Assembly: GCF_900185615.1 (NCBI RefSeq)
Contig: NZ_FYAK01000001.1
Coordinates: forward strand, 1,025,701 to 1,089,700
Reading direction: 5' to 3'
DNA from: Photobacterium malacitanum
Lineage (GTDB): Bacteria; Pseudomonadota; Gammaproteobacteria; Enterobacterales; Vibrionaceae
Length of the DNA stretch: 64,000 nt
The notes under the pieces were generated by a model. The model saw only the letters and a program-made list of their open reading frames with translations. It did no database searches and had not been told where the DNA came from. The translations under genes and the position numbers were made by a program. Shown piece by piece: positions 1-8,133 of the stretch (its first letter is position 1; every line of letters begins with the position of its first letter).

Positions 1-624
1 ATTACTGCCTTCAAGCATGCCTTTGGCTAAATTGACGCTAGCATCGGCATCTAAAGGATCACGATTACCAATCACTTTAAATAAGCCATCAGTATCTTTA
101 AATAAACTGCGATTATCAGGCTTTACAAGTTTAATGCGATCAACCGTCACCATGGTATCTGGCGGCGCGCCTTTGGGTAATACCGCCACAGTGCCGTCTT
201 TACTTATTTCAATTTTATTGATCGGTAGAGGAATAAAAATAGGACTGTCGTTACGTCCCAGTACCAACTGACCATTGCTGTTTTGCAGCATGCCCATTTG
301 ATCAACTTTCAAATGCCCAGCACGAGTATAGCCTTCTTGACCATTGGCATCTTGAACAGCTAACCAGCCATCACCTTGAATAGCCACATCAAGATCACGC
401 CCAGTATTGATCACTGAACCTTGCGCAAAATCATTACCAGTACGCTCAGCCATGGTAAACACGCGGCTTGGTACGCCTTCACCAAACACCTGCATACTAC
501 GTGCTTGTTGTAAGTCAGCCCGAAAGCCCGTTGTACTGACGTTAGCAAGGTTATTGGCATGGACTCGCATACCTTGCATATCTTGTTTTGCCCCGCTCAT
601 GGCGAGAAACAGCGCCCGATCCAT
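1..624 (-). CDS. flgF: FlgF, proximal rod protein (C-terminus beyond window)
   Basis: The frame opens with ATG at 624 and runs off the left edge, giving 208 codons of a protein usually about 250 long. It begins MDRALFLAMSGAK and continues with the rod/hook N-terminal signature NNLANVSTTGF (residues about 28-38), shared by all axial proteins. FlgF is a proximal rod subunit exported by the flagellar type III apparatus into the periplasm. It lies downstream of flgE on the same strand, but a terminator and a separate sigma-54 promoter separate the two, so it probably heads its own unit (flgFGHIJ in relatives). The missing part is only the C-terminal end. Confidence 0.93.
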   Translation of the reverse strand, partial: MDRALFLAMSGAKQDMQGMRVHANNLANVSTTGFRADLQQARSMQVFGEGVPSRVFTMAERTGNDFAQGSVINTGRDLDVAIQGDGWLAVQDANGQEGYTRAGHLKVDQMGMLQNSNGQLVLGRNDSPIFIPLPINKIEISKDGTVAVLPKGAPPDTMVTVDRIKLVKPDNRSLFKDTDGLFKVIGNRDPLDADASVNLAKGMLEGSN

Positions 625-659
625 TTTTTTGACACTCCTCTGTTCAATAGCGGATTTAA

Positions 660-676
660 AGCAAAAATTACGCCAA
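660..676 (-). promoter_or_regulatory. sigma-54 promoter for flgF
   Basis: On the minus strand the sequence reads TTGGCGTA, four bases, then TTGCTTT. The GG and GC doublets are exactly ten bases apart, as required for a -24/-12 promoter. Transcription would start near 649, about 25 bases before the flgF ATG. Known biology: class III flagellar genes in vibrios use RpoN with FlrC. Confidence 0.75.
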
Positions 677-723
677 GATATAAATAAAAAATAGCAACGA
701 TCAGAAACTGAGAGCTGAACATA

Positions 724-751
724 CAAAAACGCCACCGATAGCGGTGGCGTT
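724..751 (-). terminator. Rho-independent terminator after flgE
   Basis: A perfect 9-bp stem (AACGCCACC with GGTGGCGTT, loop 737-742) is followed on the minus strand by a T-run. It lies between the flgE stop and flgF, so it ends the flgBCDE transcript or attenuates read-through into flgF. Confidence 0.85.
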
Positions 752-782
752 GAGCAATTAATAATAATTAACGCATTTTAAA

Positions 783-2135
783 TTAACGAATTTGAAGAAT
801 ATTTTGCTGAAGTTGGTTATTAACATCCAAAGCACGAGAACTGGCTTGGAAGTTACGCTGAGCACTGATCAAATCCACCAGCTCTTGAGTCATATCAATG
901 TTTGATTGCTCTAGAGTACCGCTTTTGATAGCACCAAATGAACCTTGGGATGCATCTCCCCACACCACTTCACCTGACTCTTGGGTTGCATTCCATAGCG
1001 ATCCGCCAAGTTGTGTTAGCCCTTGTTCATTGGCAACCCGTGCCATTGCCACACGACCGACGATTAAATCTTTACCATTGGAGTAAGACGCCATGATATT
1101 GCCATCAGGATCGATATCAACTTTGGATAAATAGCCCGTTGTTGCACCATCAACATCTTGAAACTTACGTACTTCAAATGCTGAGGCGTACTGAGTCGGA
1201 TCATCATATTTCATGGTTAGTGCCTGATTAATATCAGCACCACCAACATCGATTTTGGCATCGGCAAAGCTTTCCATTGGTATCTCATTTGGAGAACCCG
1301 CCTGCAGTTGCCCATTCGCATCAAATTTCATGATGTAGCCAATATGCGGACTCACTTTTGGATCCGTCATATAAGCAGCGGGCAATGATCCTGGTTTGAC
1401 GTCCAACGCCACTTCGTCACCATTGTTATTGGTCACGGTTTGATAAACTTCCCATGTATTGGCTTGCTGCAGCGCAGGAGTCGCTGCATTAGGATCATAC
1501 TTTGCCACATAATAAGTGGTCATTTTGTATGGCTTACCCAATGAATCATAAATGGTTGATGAGGTAGAACGGCTAAATGAATCTGGATCCTTAAAATCAA
1601 ACGGCTGACTTTTAGGTTTCGTCTCACTATTAGGTAAATTAAGAGAGACTTTGATATTTTTAGAGGCCGTTGGCTGTCCAAACACATCATCAATTTTGAG
1701 TGACTTGGCCTCATAAGAAGCCACCGTATTAGTATCTTGGTTCACTGGATAACCTAATAAGAACTTACCTTCAGAGTTAACCAGTTCATTTTCATTGTTT
1801 AATTGAAACGCGCCATTACGAGTTAGATTACTGTTGGCGGCTTCATTTTTGTTATCAGCCACCGCAAAAAAACCGGCACCAGATACCCGTAAATCTAACG
1901 GGTTATTGGTATAAATACTTGAACCTTCATGGAACTGTTGTGCCACCGTTGAGGTTTGAACACCGCCACCCGTGGTGGTCTTAGAATTTGAGAAAATAGA
2001 ATTTGAATACACATCGCCAAACTCTGCCCGCGACTCTTTAAAGCCAAAGGTATTTGCGTTGGCAATGTTATTACTGGTGGTGTTTAGATCCTTTTGCGCA
2101 GCACCCAAGCCACTTAATGCGATATTCATGCTCAT
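783..2135 (-). CDS. flgE: FlgE, flagellar hook protein
   Basis: At 450 residues this matches the vibrio hook protein, the subunit of the curved universal joint between rod and filament. The N-terminus begins MSMNIALSGLGAAQKDL and holds the axial signature NNIANANTFGFKESRAEF (about 22-39). The C-terminus has the partner coiled-coil segment ending NNQLQQNILQIR. The middle is the variable D1/D2 surface domain. It starts 9 bases after the flgD stop, in the flgBCDE order, with a terminator immediately downstream. ATG codons at residues 1 and 3 are both possible; the first is used. Confidence 0.96.
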   Translation of the reverse strand: MSMNIALSGLGAAQKDLNTTSNNIANANTFGFKESRAEFGDVYSNSIFSNSKTTTGGGVQTSTVAQQFHEGSSIYTNNPLDLRVSGAGFFAVADNKNEAANSNLTRNGAFQLNNENELVNSEGKFLLGYPVNQDTNTVASYEAKSLKIDDVFGQPTASKNIKVSLNLPNSETKPKSQPFDFKDPDSFSRSTSSTIYDSLGKPYKMTTYYVAKYDPNAATPALQQANTWEVYQTVTNNNGDEVALDVKPGSLPAAYMTDPKVSPHIGYIMKFDANGQLQAGSPNEIPMESFADAKIDVGGADINQALTMKYDDPTQYASAFEVRKFQDVDGATTGYLSKVDIDPDGNIMASYSNGKDLIVGRVAMARVANEQGLTQLGGSLWNATQESGEVVWGDASQGSFGAIKSGTLEQSNIDMTQELVDLISAQRNFQASSRALDVNNQLQQNILQIR

Positions 2136-2143
2136 AAGTTCAA

Positions 2144-2890
2144 TTATCCTTGTTGTGTACTAAGTGGTGCCGCTGATTGGGCGCTTTTACCAATTTGTAA
2201 GACTTCAGCGAGGTTGACAGGTTTTGCCACACCAGCGAGGTTTAACATCACTTTACCGTCGCTGTTACCCAGTAAAACGCTATTTACATTAGCGTGAGTT
2301 AATACTTCAAATTGTTGGCTTTCACCACCAACATTACCTGATACTGAGAAGTTATATTTACCCTGCGGCATCACATTGCCTGCATCGTCTTTGCCGTCCC
2401 ATGCAAACGGATGCTCTCCGGCTGATTTTGCGCCAAGCGTAACGGTTTTCACTAATACGCCTTGCTCATTTTCAACCCGTAGAATGGCGTTATCGACTCC
2501 TTGTTGCATACGCACCATACCCGCCATTTCACCATCATGGCTTTTTAGCGCCGACGCACTTGGAATAAGTACATCTTGGCCGACCAGCGATGATGCTTGC
2601 AGTGCTTGGTTAGATGTCATAGCACTATTGAGTGAGCCAAATTGCTCATTCATTTTATTGATGCCATCAACAGTAGCAAAAGAGGCCATTTGGGCGATCA
2701 TCTGATCATTACCTACGGGCTTAAACGGATCTTGTTGGGCTAATTGTTTGGTTAATAACGATAAAAAATCATCTTGCTTTAATTGATTAGTGCCCGTTGT
2801 CGGTTGCTCTTCAGCAATTTTTTTATCTTGCATGCCTTTTAATTGGTCAAGATAAGAAAGGGATTGCCCTGCGCCATTAATGGTTGTCAT
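2144..2890 (-). CDS. flgD: FlgD, hook-capping scaffold protein
   Basis: FlgD caps the growing hook and is discarded after hook completion. The 248-residue product has the FlgD N-terminal region (QDDFLSLLTKQLAQQDPFKP, about 39-58), needed for assembly, followed by the Tudor/FnIII-like FLG-D domain (HPFAWDGKDDAGNVMPQGKY, about 158-177). It sits between flgC and flgE in the usual order and has no signal peptide, as expected for a type III flagellar export substrate. Expression should come from the sigma-54 promoter upstream of flgB. Confidence 0.95.
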   Translation of the reverse strand: MTTINGAGQSLSYLDQLKGMQDKKIAEEQPTTGTNQLKQDDFLSLLTKQLAQQDPFKPVGNDQMIAQMASFATVDGINKMNEQFGSLNSAMTSNQALQASSLVGQDVLIPSASALKSHDGEMAGMVRMQQGVDNAILRVENEQGVLVKTVTLGAKSAGEHPFAWDGKDDAGNVMPQGKYNFSVSGNVGGESQQFEVLTHANVNSVLLGNSDGKVMLNLAGVAKPVNLAEVLQIGKSAQSAAPLSTQQG

Positions 2891-2907
2891 AACACTCGCT
2901 CCTTTGC

Positions 2908-3324
2908 TTATTTGCCCATCTGCAATGTTTTCATTAGCATTTGCTTACTGGCATCTGCAACTTGAACGTTATTTTGGTAAGAGCGTGATGCTGAGATCAT
3001 ATTGGCCATTTCTTCCATCACATTAACGTTCGGTTTATAAATATAGCCCGCACTGTTTGCCAATGGATGCTCTGGATTATATTCAGCACTTAATGGCTCG
3101 TTGCTTTCAACGATACCTTGCAGTTGTACTGGTACACTGGCACTGCCTTGATAAGACGCGCTATCAAGTGCTGCGGCAAAAATAGGATGGCGCGCTTTAT
3201 ACGTTTCTTGCGCAGAGCTACTAACACTGTTGGCATTGGCAAGGTTACTTGAAGTGGTATTGAGTCGTACTGACTCGGCACTCATGGCAGAGCCGGTAAC
3301 ATTAAAAATATTAAATAAACTCAT
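2908..3324 (-). CDS. flgC: FlgC, proximal rod protein
   Basis: At 138 residues it has the normal FlgC length. Its N-terminal segment has the rod signature SSNLANANSVSS (about 25-36). The C-terminal helix includes MISASRSYQNNVQVADASKQ, the usual axial-protein coiled-coil region. FlgC polymerises with FlgB, FlgF and FlgG into the rod crossing the periplasm. Only 3 bases separate it from the flgB stop, so the two are translationally close in one operon. Confidence 0.95.
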   Translation of the reverse strand: MSLFNIFNVTGSAMSAESVRLNTTSSNLANANSVSSSAQETYKARHPIFAAALDSASYQGSASVPVQLQGIVESNEPLSAEYNPEHPLANSAGYIYKPNVNVMEEMANMISASRSYQNNVQVADASKQMLMKTLQMGK

Positions 3325-3327
3325 TCA

Positions 3328-3723
3328 TTATTCCCCTTTCAATGCCTTGGTGAGGTTCTTAAATTTAGAACCTAAAAAGTCTAACGATGCTTGATATTCA
3401 ATGCTATTTTGCATAAATAAGTTTTGTTCTAATTGCGCATCGACTGTATTGCCATCACCGCTGTCAGGTTGAGTAGGTACGCGATATAACTGTTCACCGC
3501 TAGCACCACCAGAGGCAGTAATATGCCGCCCATTGGTACGATTAAGGCCAACATTTGCCCCTGAGGTTGCCGATTGTAAGACGCGGCTAAAGTCGACATC
3601 TTTTGCTTTAAAGCCTGGTGTGTTGACATTGGCTAAGTTGCTCGCCAACGTTTCGGCGCGGGTGGCGCGAGCACCAACGGTATGTTGATGAATACCTAAT
3701 GCTTTATCAAAAGAAATCGACAT
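3328..3723 (-). CDS. flgB: FlgB, proximal rod protein
   Basis: First gene of the flgBCDE operon, 131 residues, normal for FlgB. The N-terminus carries the rod motif SNLANVNTPGFKAKDVDF (about 28-45). FlgB is the rod subunit nearest the MS ring and export gate. The ATG at 3723 is preceded by an AGAGG ribosome site. A sigma-54 promoter lies about 50 bases upstream, and a hypervariable-looking tandem repeat begins about 25 bases beyond that promoter. Confidence 0.95.
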   Translation of the reverse strand: MSISFDKALGIHQHTVGARATRAETLASNLANVNTPGFKAKDVDFSRVLQSATSGANVGLNRTNGRHITASGGASGEQLYRVPTQPDSGDGNTVDAQLEQNLFMQNSIEYQASLDFLGSKFKNLTKALKGE

Positions 3724-3770
3724 ATTTTGCCTCTACGGTGTTGTTCACAGTCACAATGACAACAGATGTA

Positions 3771-3788
3771 AAGCAAGGACAATGCCAA
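3771..3788 (-). promoter_or_regulatory. sigma-54 promoter for flgBCDE
   Basis: The minus strand reads TTGGCATT, four bases, TTGCTT, with GG and GC exactly ten bases apart, a near-consensus -24/-12 element. The start site would fall near 3761, giving a leader of about 38 bases before flgB. FlrC-type activation is expected from vibrio biology; no activator site was identified. Confidence 0.8.
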
Positions 3789-3813
3789 GATGGAAAAGAG
3801 GGTAGGAAAAAGG

Positions 3814-3910
3814 GGCGAGTGGCGAGTGGCGAGTGGCGAGTGGCGAGTGGCGAGTGGCGAGTGGCGAGTGGCGAGTGGCGAGTGGCGAGTGGCGAGTGGC
3901 GAGTGGCGAG
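3814..3910. repeat. 7-bp tandem repeat (GGCGAGT), 13.9 copies
   Basis: Thirteen perfect copies of GGCGAGT run from 3814 to 3904, followed by a partial copy to 3910. The array lies between the flgB sigma-54 promoter and the cheR stop codon, where an upstream activator for flgB might act. Perfect short repeats of this kind are prone to slippage, so copy number probably differs between strains or cells. The unit is not a multiple of three, and the array is not inside a credible gene. Confidence 0.97.
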
Positions 3911-3966
3911 AAAAGCTTAATCGCTAATAATATAGTAGCAATCTTTCCAACTGAGTTTAGATATCG

Positions 3967-4076
3967 AAAACTCGAACCTCGAACCTCGAAACCTCAAACT
4001 CTCGAAACTCAAATCCTCGAACTCTCGAAAACTCGAAAACTCGAAAACTCGAAAACTCGAAAACTCAAACTCTCAA
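3967..4076. repeat. Degenerate 8-bp repeat (GAAAACTC and variants)
   Basis: A second, degenerate array follows the 7-bp repeat. Units resemble CTCGAACC or CTCGAAAA, ending with several perfect copies of GAAAACTC at about 4026-4065. It fills the space up to the cheR stop. No gene or hairpin terminator for cheR was recognised here. Confidence 0.85.
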
Positions 4077-4094
4077 ACCTCCCCACTCTTACTC

Positions 4095-4922
4095 TTATTT
4101 TAATTTATAAATGATACCCGGGTTACAGCGTACCATTTCAAATTTATCGCACAATCCGGTTAACGATTCTGATGCACCTAAAAATAAATATCCGCCTGGG
4201 TTTAAACTCGCCGCTAATTGATTAAGCACTTTGATTTTGGTTTCTGCAGAAAAATAAATTAATACATTGCGGCAAAATATCACGTCAAATTTACCCAATA
4301 AAACATAACTTTCTTTTAAGTTCTGCGTACGAAAACTAACCAATTGCTTCACTCGCGAATTGATCATCATGCCGCCACTAGCATGAGCTTCAAAAAATAG
4401 TTTTCTACGCGCCGCAGATAAACCTCGACTTAACGCTAGCTGGTCATACACCCCTTCTCGACACATATCGAGCATGGTTTGGGAAATATCCGTCGCTGTG
4501 ATCTGAATATTTGGCAATAACCCTGGTCGTTTTTGTTGCTGTTCTAAAATGGTCATCGCAATTGAATATGGTTCTTGACCTGACGAACTTGCCGCTGACC
4601 ATATTTTAAATGGCCTTCTTTTGGCTGCTAGCTCTGGCAGCACCTTGTCAGCTAACACCGTATAAGGATAGCCATCACGAAACCATAACGTTTCATTGGT
4701 TGTCATTGCATCCACCACGGCCACTCGCACTTCACGATTGCGTCCACTAAGTGTCAGTTGCAACAGCTCAGATAAAGACTGCATACCAAAACGTTTAATT
4801 AACGGGCTTAAACGACTACGAACTAAGTACTGTTTATTGTCCCCTAAAACAATGCCACACTGCGCTTCAAGATAATGACAAAAGTCATGATAATCTTGAT
4901 CATTTACCGTTAATGTTGTCAT
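4095..4922 (-). CDS. cheR: CheR, chemoreceptor glutamate methyltransferase
   Basis: CheR uses S-adenosylmethionine to methylate glutamates on chemoreceptors, setting adaptation. The 275-residue protein has the helical N-terminal CheR domain (about 1-75) and the methyltransferase domain. The latter shows the SAM-binding loop WSAASSSGQEPYSIAM (about 108-123) and the motif DVIFCRNVLIYF (about 213-224). It follows cheV on the same strand with a 54-base gap, as in Vibrio cholerae. The stop is followed by the tandem repeat region. Confidence 0.96.
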   Translation of the reverse strand: MTTLTVNDQDYHDFCHYLEAQCGIVLGDNKQYLVRSRLSPLIKRFGMQSLSELLQLTLSGRNREVRVAVVDAMTTNETLWFRDGYPYTVLADKVLPELAAKRRPFKIWSAASSSGQEPYSIAMTILEQQQKRPGLLPNIQITATDISQTMLDMCREGVYDQLALSRGLSAARRKLFFEAHASGGMMINSRVKQLVSFRTQNLKESYVLLGKFDVIFCRNVLIYFSAETKIKVLNQLAASLNPGGYLFLGASESLTGLCDKFEMVRCNPGIIYKLK

Positions 4923-4976
4923 TAATTGCTCTTTATTATTGTTATATTATTACTACACATCGATTTTTATTGGTGA

Positions 4977-5930
4977 TTAAGCTGGCGTATTTTCAGAAGC
5001 AGGTGTGCTGACAATAGGTATCATGGCATTTTTAACCGCTTGCCCAAGTTCATCAGGATTAAATTTAGGAATAAAAGCATTAGCTCCTACTCGTTCTATC
5101 ATTGCTTGATTAAAGACGCCACTCAAAGAGGTGTGCAAAATAATATGTAAATCTTTTAAGGCTTGATCGCCACGAATAGCCGCCGTTAAGGTATAGCCAT
5201 CCATTTCAGGCATTTCGATATCAGAAATAACCAGCGCTAATTGTTGATAAATACTGCCCTTAGCAGCCATAGCTTGTAATGTATTCAACGCTTCCTTGCC
5301 ATCTTTAACACAAATACAATCACAGCCAATAGATTCAATGGCTCGCTGAACTTGCTTACGTGCGACCATGGAATCATCTGCAATTAACACAGTTTTTACC
5401 GTCGGTGTAATCAGATTAATTTCATCAAGTAGCTCAGTTGATAAGCGGGTATCTGCTGGGGATATTTGGTCAAGAATTTTTTCGACATCAAGAATTTCCA
5501 CCAGCTCATTGTCAATCTCAGTGACCGCGGTAAGGTAATTACTTCGCCCAGCCCCTTGTGGCGGCGGTAAAATAGCTTCCCAATTGATATTAACAATCCG
5601 CTCAACCGCTGAGACTAAAAACCCCTGCACCGAACGGTTAAATTCCGAAATAATAATAAAGCACTTACTGATGTCTTCAACAGGCCGACCACCAATTGCA
5701 AGGCTAATATCGATCACTGAAATGGTTTGGCCACGAATATAAGCCACCCCTTTCACAAACGGATGCAAATTAGGCATCGCGGTTAATTTAGGGCATTGTA
5801 AAACTTCTTTTACTTTAAAGACGTTAATGCCATAGCGCTGGCGTCGATTGAGCCGAAACGTAAGTAACTCTAATCGATTTTGGCCAACCAACTGAGTACG
5901 TTGATTAACGGAATCTAAAAGACCTGACAT
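4977..5930 (-). CDS. cheV: CheV, CheW-receiver coupling protein
   Basis: CheV couples chemoreceptors to CheA and damps signalling by phosphorylation of its receiver domain. The CheW-like domain spans about 1-170. The receiver follows from about 180, with the acidic pocket in LIADDS, the phospho-acceptor Asp in SDIEMPEMDGY and the conserved Lys in PKFNPDEL. The start is taken at ATG 5930 (MSGLLDSVNQRTQLVGQNRL), which has an AGGGAG ribosome site 9 bases upstream. A longer frame reaching to 5978 adds 16 residues not found in the family. It probably forms an operon with cheR. Confidence 0.95.
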   Translation of the reverse strand: MSGLLDSVNQRTQLVGQNRLELLTFRLNRRQRYGINVFKVKEVLQCPKLTAMPNLHPFVKGVAYIRGQTISVIDISLAIGGRPVEDISKCFIIISEFNRSVQGFLVSAVERIVNINWEAILPPPQGAGRSNYLTAVTEIDNELVEILDVEKILDQISPADTRLSTELLDEINLITPTVKTVLIADDSMVARKQVQRAIESIGCDCICVKDGKEALNTLQAMAAKGSIYQQLALVISDIEMPEMDGYTLTAAIRGDQALKDLHIILHTSLSGVFNQAMIERVGANAFIPKFNPDELGQAVKNAMIPIVSTPASENTPA

Positions 5931-6049
5931 GTGAAATAGCTCCCTGCTCAAGAATATTAATCTGACCAATACAAGCAATTTTATGAATAATTACTTATGA
6001 TATGTCGTCTAACTACTGATTTTCTAACACCGACAGAGAATATGACACC

Positions 6050-6757
6050 GTGATCACTCATCGATATTTAGATCTAGTTTGCATGATTATCGGCAGTTTA
6101 CTGCTGAGCTTTAGTGGAAATATTCATGCGACACCACTCTCTCAGCACGCGCTTATTCAACAAACCGCTGTCAGCCATATAAAACAGACCTTAATACAGC
6201 CCGAATTTGGCAGTATTAAGGTCACCGCAGCAAAACTCGATTCACGATTACGGTTTCCGGTTTGTAGTAGCCAACTGCAAGCATCGACGCCAGGTAAACA
6301 AACATTAGCGGGTAATGTCACCGTTTTAGTGCGCTGCAAAACTGAAAATTGGCAATTATATGTTCCTGTTAGTGTTCAACAAACCTTGCCACAAGTGATT
6401 GCCACTGCCCATTTAGGCCGTGGCGCACTACTCAGTGCCGCTAACCTCAAAATTGCGATGGTAGAGAGTCGCTTTCAGCGTGGCATTAGCTTTACTGATC
6501 CACAGCAAATTATTGGTTCTAAAGTAAAGCGAACGGTAAAAGCGGGTGAGGTGATTCAAGCAAACGATATTTGCCTGGTATGCCGTAATGACAGTGTTTT
6601 AATTCGTGCCGGTCAGTCAGGGTTAGCGATTGTTACAGCGGGAAAAGCATTATCTGATGGCGCGATAGGTGATGAGATTCGAGTCCAAAACACTAAATCA
6701 AAACGCATTATTGATGGCGTCATTACTGCTGTTGGTGAAGTCTCTGTGAAGTATTAA
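6050..6757 (+). CDS. flgA: FlgA, P-ring assembly chaperone
   Basis: FlgA is a periplasmic chaperone for FlgI polymerisation into the P ring. The 235-residue product starts with GTG, since the ATG at 6042 is out of frame, and has a signal peptide ending around IHATPLS (about 26-32). The C-terminal two thirds form the SAF/FlgA domain, with the typical segment HLGRGALLSAANLK (about 122-135) and the ending VRVQ/GVITAVGEVSVKY type. It is divergent from cheV and upstream of flgMN, the Vibrio order. An internal ATG at 6083 is a less likely start because it would shorten the signal peptide. Confidence 0.92.
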   Translation: MITHRYLDLVCMIIGSLLLSFSGNIHATPLSQHALIQQTAVSHIKQTLIQPEFGSIKVTAAKLDSRLRFPVCSSQLQASTPGKQTLAGNVTVLVRCKTENWQLYVPVSVQQTLPQVIATAHLGRGALLSAANLKIAMVESRFQRGISFTDPQQIIGSKVKRTVKAGEVIQANDICLVCRNDSVLIRAGQSGLAIVTAGKALSDGAIGDEIRVQNTKSKRIIDGVITAVGEVSVKY

Positions 6758-6832
6758 GTCAACCATCAACTGATGACCATTCACCTCAATACCCAACACC
6801 ATAAAATTTTGGCGTTAACGCACAAAAAAAGC

Positions 6833-6859
6833 TAAAGTTTGAAGTCTATACGTCGATAA
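6833..6859 (+). promoter_or_regulatory. sigma-28 (FliA) promoter for flgMN
   Basis: The sequence TAAAGTTT, 11 bases, GTCGATAA differs by one base from the classical FliA consensus (TAAAGTTT-N11-GCCGATAA). It ends 36 bases before the flgM ATG. It would make the anti-sigma factor gene a target of the sigma factor it inhibits, the known feedback in enteric flagellar systems. Confidence 0.88.
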
Positions 6860-6895
6860 CTGACTATAACCATTGACATCGACAGGTACAATATT

Positions 6896-7201
6896 ATGAC
6901 AAGCATTGATCATTTACGTGGCGGGCAACCACTGAACACTAGCCGTACAGTTAATACTCAGAAAACGGCAGCAGAAAATACCGCTCCAACAGCGATTGAA
7001 CCACAACACGATGCGGTCTCATTAAGCTCTCAAGGCAAAGCTGTTGGTCAAATTCATCAACAATTAGCCGCTGAAACCAGCTTTGATTCTGCAAAAGTGG
7101 ATCAAATCAAACAAGCCATCGCTAATGGCAGTTATACTATTGATGCCGACAAACTTGCCAACAATATGATTAAATTTGAAGATGAACTTAATGGTCTTTA
7201 A
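6896..7201 (+). CDS. flgM: FlgM, anti-sigma-28 factor
   Basis: FlgM holds FliA inactive until hook completion, when it is secreted through the flagellum. The 101-residue protein has the disordered, polar N-terminal half typical of FlgM. The C-terminal sigma-binding region includes KVDQIKQAIANGSYTIDADK (about 64-83) and ends NNMIKFEDELNGL. It lies directly upstream of flgN and is preceded by a clear sigma-28 promoter. Confidence 0.95.
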   Translation: MTSIDHLRGGQPLNTSRTVNTQKTAAENTAPTAIEPQHDAVSLSSQGKAVGQIHQQLAAETSFDSAKVDQIKQAIANGSYTIDADKLANNMIKFEDELNGL

Positions 7202-7243
7202 GACAATTAATGTTATTGCGTATTCACTGTAAGGATCTTGGTC

Positions 7244-7672
7244 ATGAAACATACTATTGAGCAATTGCTTGAGCTACAACAAACAGCTTTGGTATCACTT
7301 GCTGAATTACTCAACCAAGAGAAAACAGCGATTGCGCATCGACGCGCATTAGAAATAGAACAGTTTGCCAAAGAAAAACTTGCGATTATTAATAGTGTTC
7401 AACAACACGATTACCTGATTGCCAATCACCCTCAGCGCCAGCAATTGCAAGAGGATGCTTTACTCAGTCAACAGGTTGAGCATATTCAACAATTAGTGAC
7501 CTTATGTAAGCAGCGTAACGATATCAATGGTGAAGTCTTACAACGGGCGCAATTAAGTTTTCATAAGCTTAATAACCTATTTCAACAAAGTCGCGGCCGT
7601 CATCAAATGACTTATAATTGTGATGGTAAGGCGCAAAATGTACGTTCATTAGGCACCAACCTAAAAGCATAA
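7244..7672 (+). CDS. flgN: FlgN, export chaperone for hook-associated proteins
   Basis: FlgN is the cytoplasmic chaperone for FlgK and FlgL. The 142-residue protein is almost entirely helical and Gln/Leu rich, starting MKHTIEQLLELQQTALVSL, as is usual for the family. The ATG at 7244 has an AAGGAT ribosome site 7 bases upstream; the in-frame TTG two codons earlier is less likely. It follows flgM with a 42-base gap and probably shares its sigma-28 promoter. It converges with flgP, with only 3 bases between stop codons. Confidence 0.9.
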   Translation: MKHTIEQLLELQQTALVSLAELLNQEKTAIAHRRALEIEQFAKEKLAIINSVQQHDYLIANHPQRQQLQEDALLSQQVEHIQQLVTLCKQRNDINGEVLQRAQLSFHKLNNLFQQSRGRHQMTYNCDGKAQNVRSLGTNLKA

Positions 7673-7675
7673 CGA

Positions 7676-8122
7676 TTAAAACATAACTTGCTGATTATTA
7701 GGAACATGAAACACTTCACCGTGTTGCTTCATACGTTCCATTAAACCTAAATTTAATTCCATTTCAGTCACGTAACTATCGCCCACAGGGTAACTACGAA
7801 TCACCTTTGCACCACGAATAATACCATCAACCGCACCATCAGTGGTTTCAGGGCCTAATTGTTGGTTAGATAGTGACGTGGTCGCCGATATGCGAAGACC
7901 ATATATTTGCTCAGATAGCTCACGGTAAGCATCAAGCTTTGATGCACGCATGGCACGTAAACTTTTTTCTTCTTGAGTACGACCATTTTGCTCACTGATA
8001 GATGCATAACCAACTGCTGAGACTAGTTCATTACTGTGGGTTAAATTTGAATTAAGGCCATTATTTGAGGTTGAACATCCTGATACTACGACCAATAACA
8101 TTACTGTTAGCCATTTCGTCAT
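7676..8122 (-). CDS. flgP: FlgP, LPP20-family outer-membrane lipoprotein
   Basis: FlgP is a flagellar-associated outer membrane lipoprotein required for motility in Vibrio. The N-terminus is a lipoprotein signal with lipobox VSGCS (Cys about 16). The body is the LPP20 fold, with the central segment SKLDAYRELSEQIYGL (about 60-75) and the C-terminal VTEMELNLGLM. It lies 11 bases downstream of flgO and is presumably cotranscribed with it. Length (148) is normal. Confidence 0.9.
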   Translation of the reverse strand: MTKWLTVMLLVVVSGCSTSNNGLNSNLTHSNELVSAVGYASISEQNGRTQEEKSLRAMRASKLDAYRELSEQIYGLRISATTSLSNQQLGPETTDGAVDGIIRGAKVIRSYPVGDSYVTEMELNLGLMERMKQHGEVFHVPNNQQVMF

Positions 8123-8133
8123 CGCGCTTATCC

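Noticed and set aside
3814..3910. Possible CRISPR array
   Set aside because: The units are contiguous with no spacers and only 7 bases long; no cas genes are nearby.
3699..4114. Plus-strand frames through the 7-bp and 8-bp repeats
   Set aside because: Translations are pure repeat artefacts (GEWRVAS-type) without ribosome sites, antisense to the flgB upstream region.
6815..6840. Terminator between flgA and flgM
   Set aside because: The short GCGTT/AACGC dyad is followed by an A-run, not a T-run, on the plus strand, and the sigma-28 -35 element follows directly.
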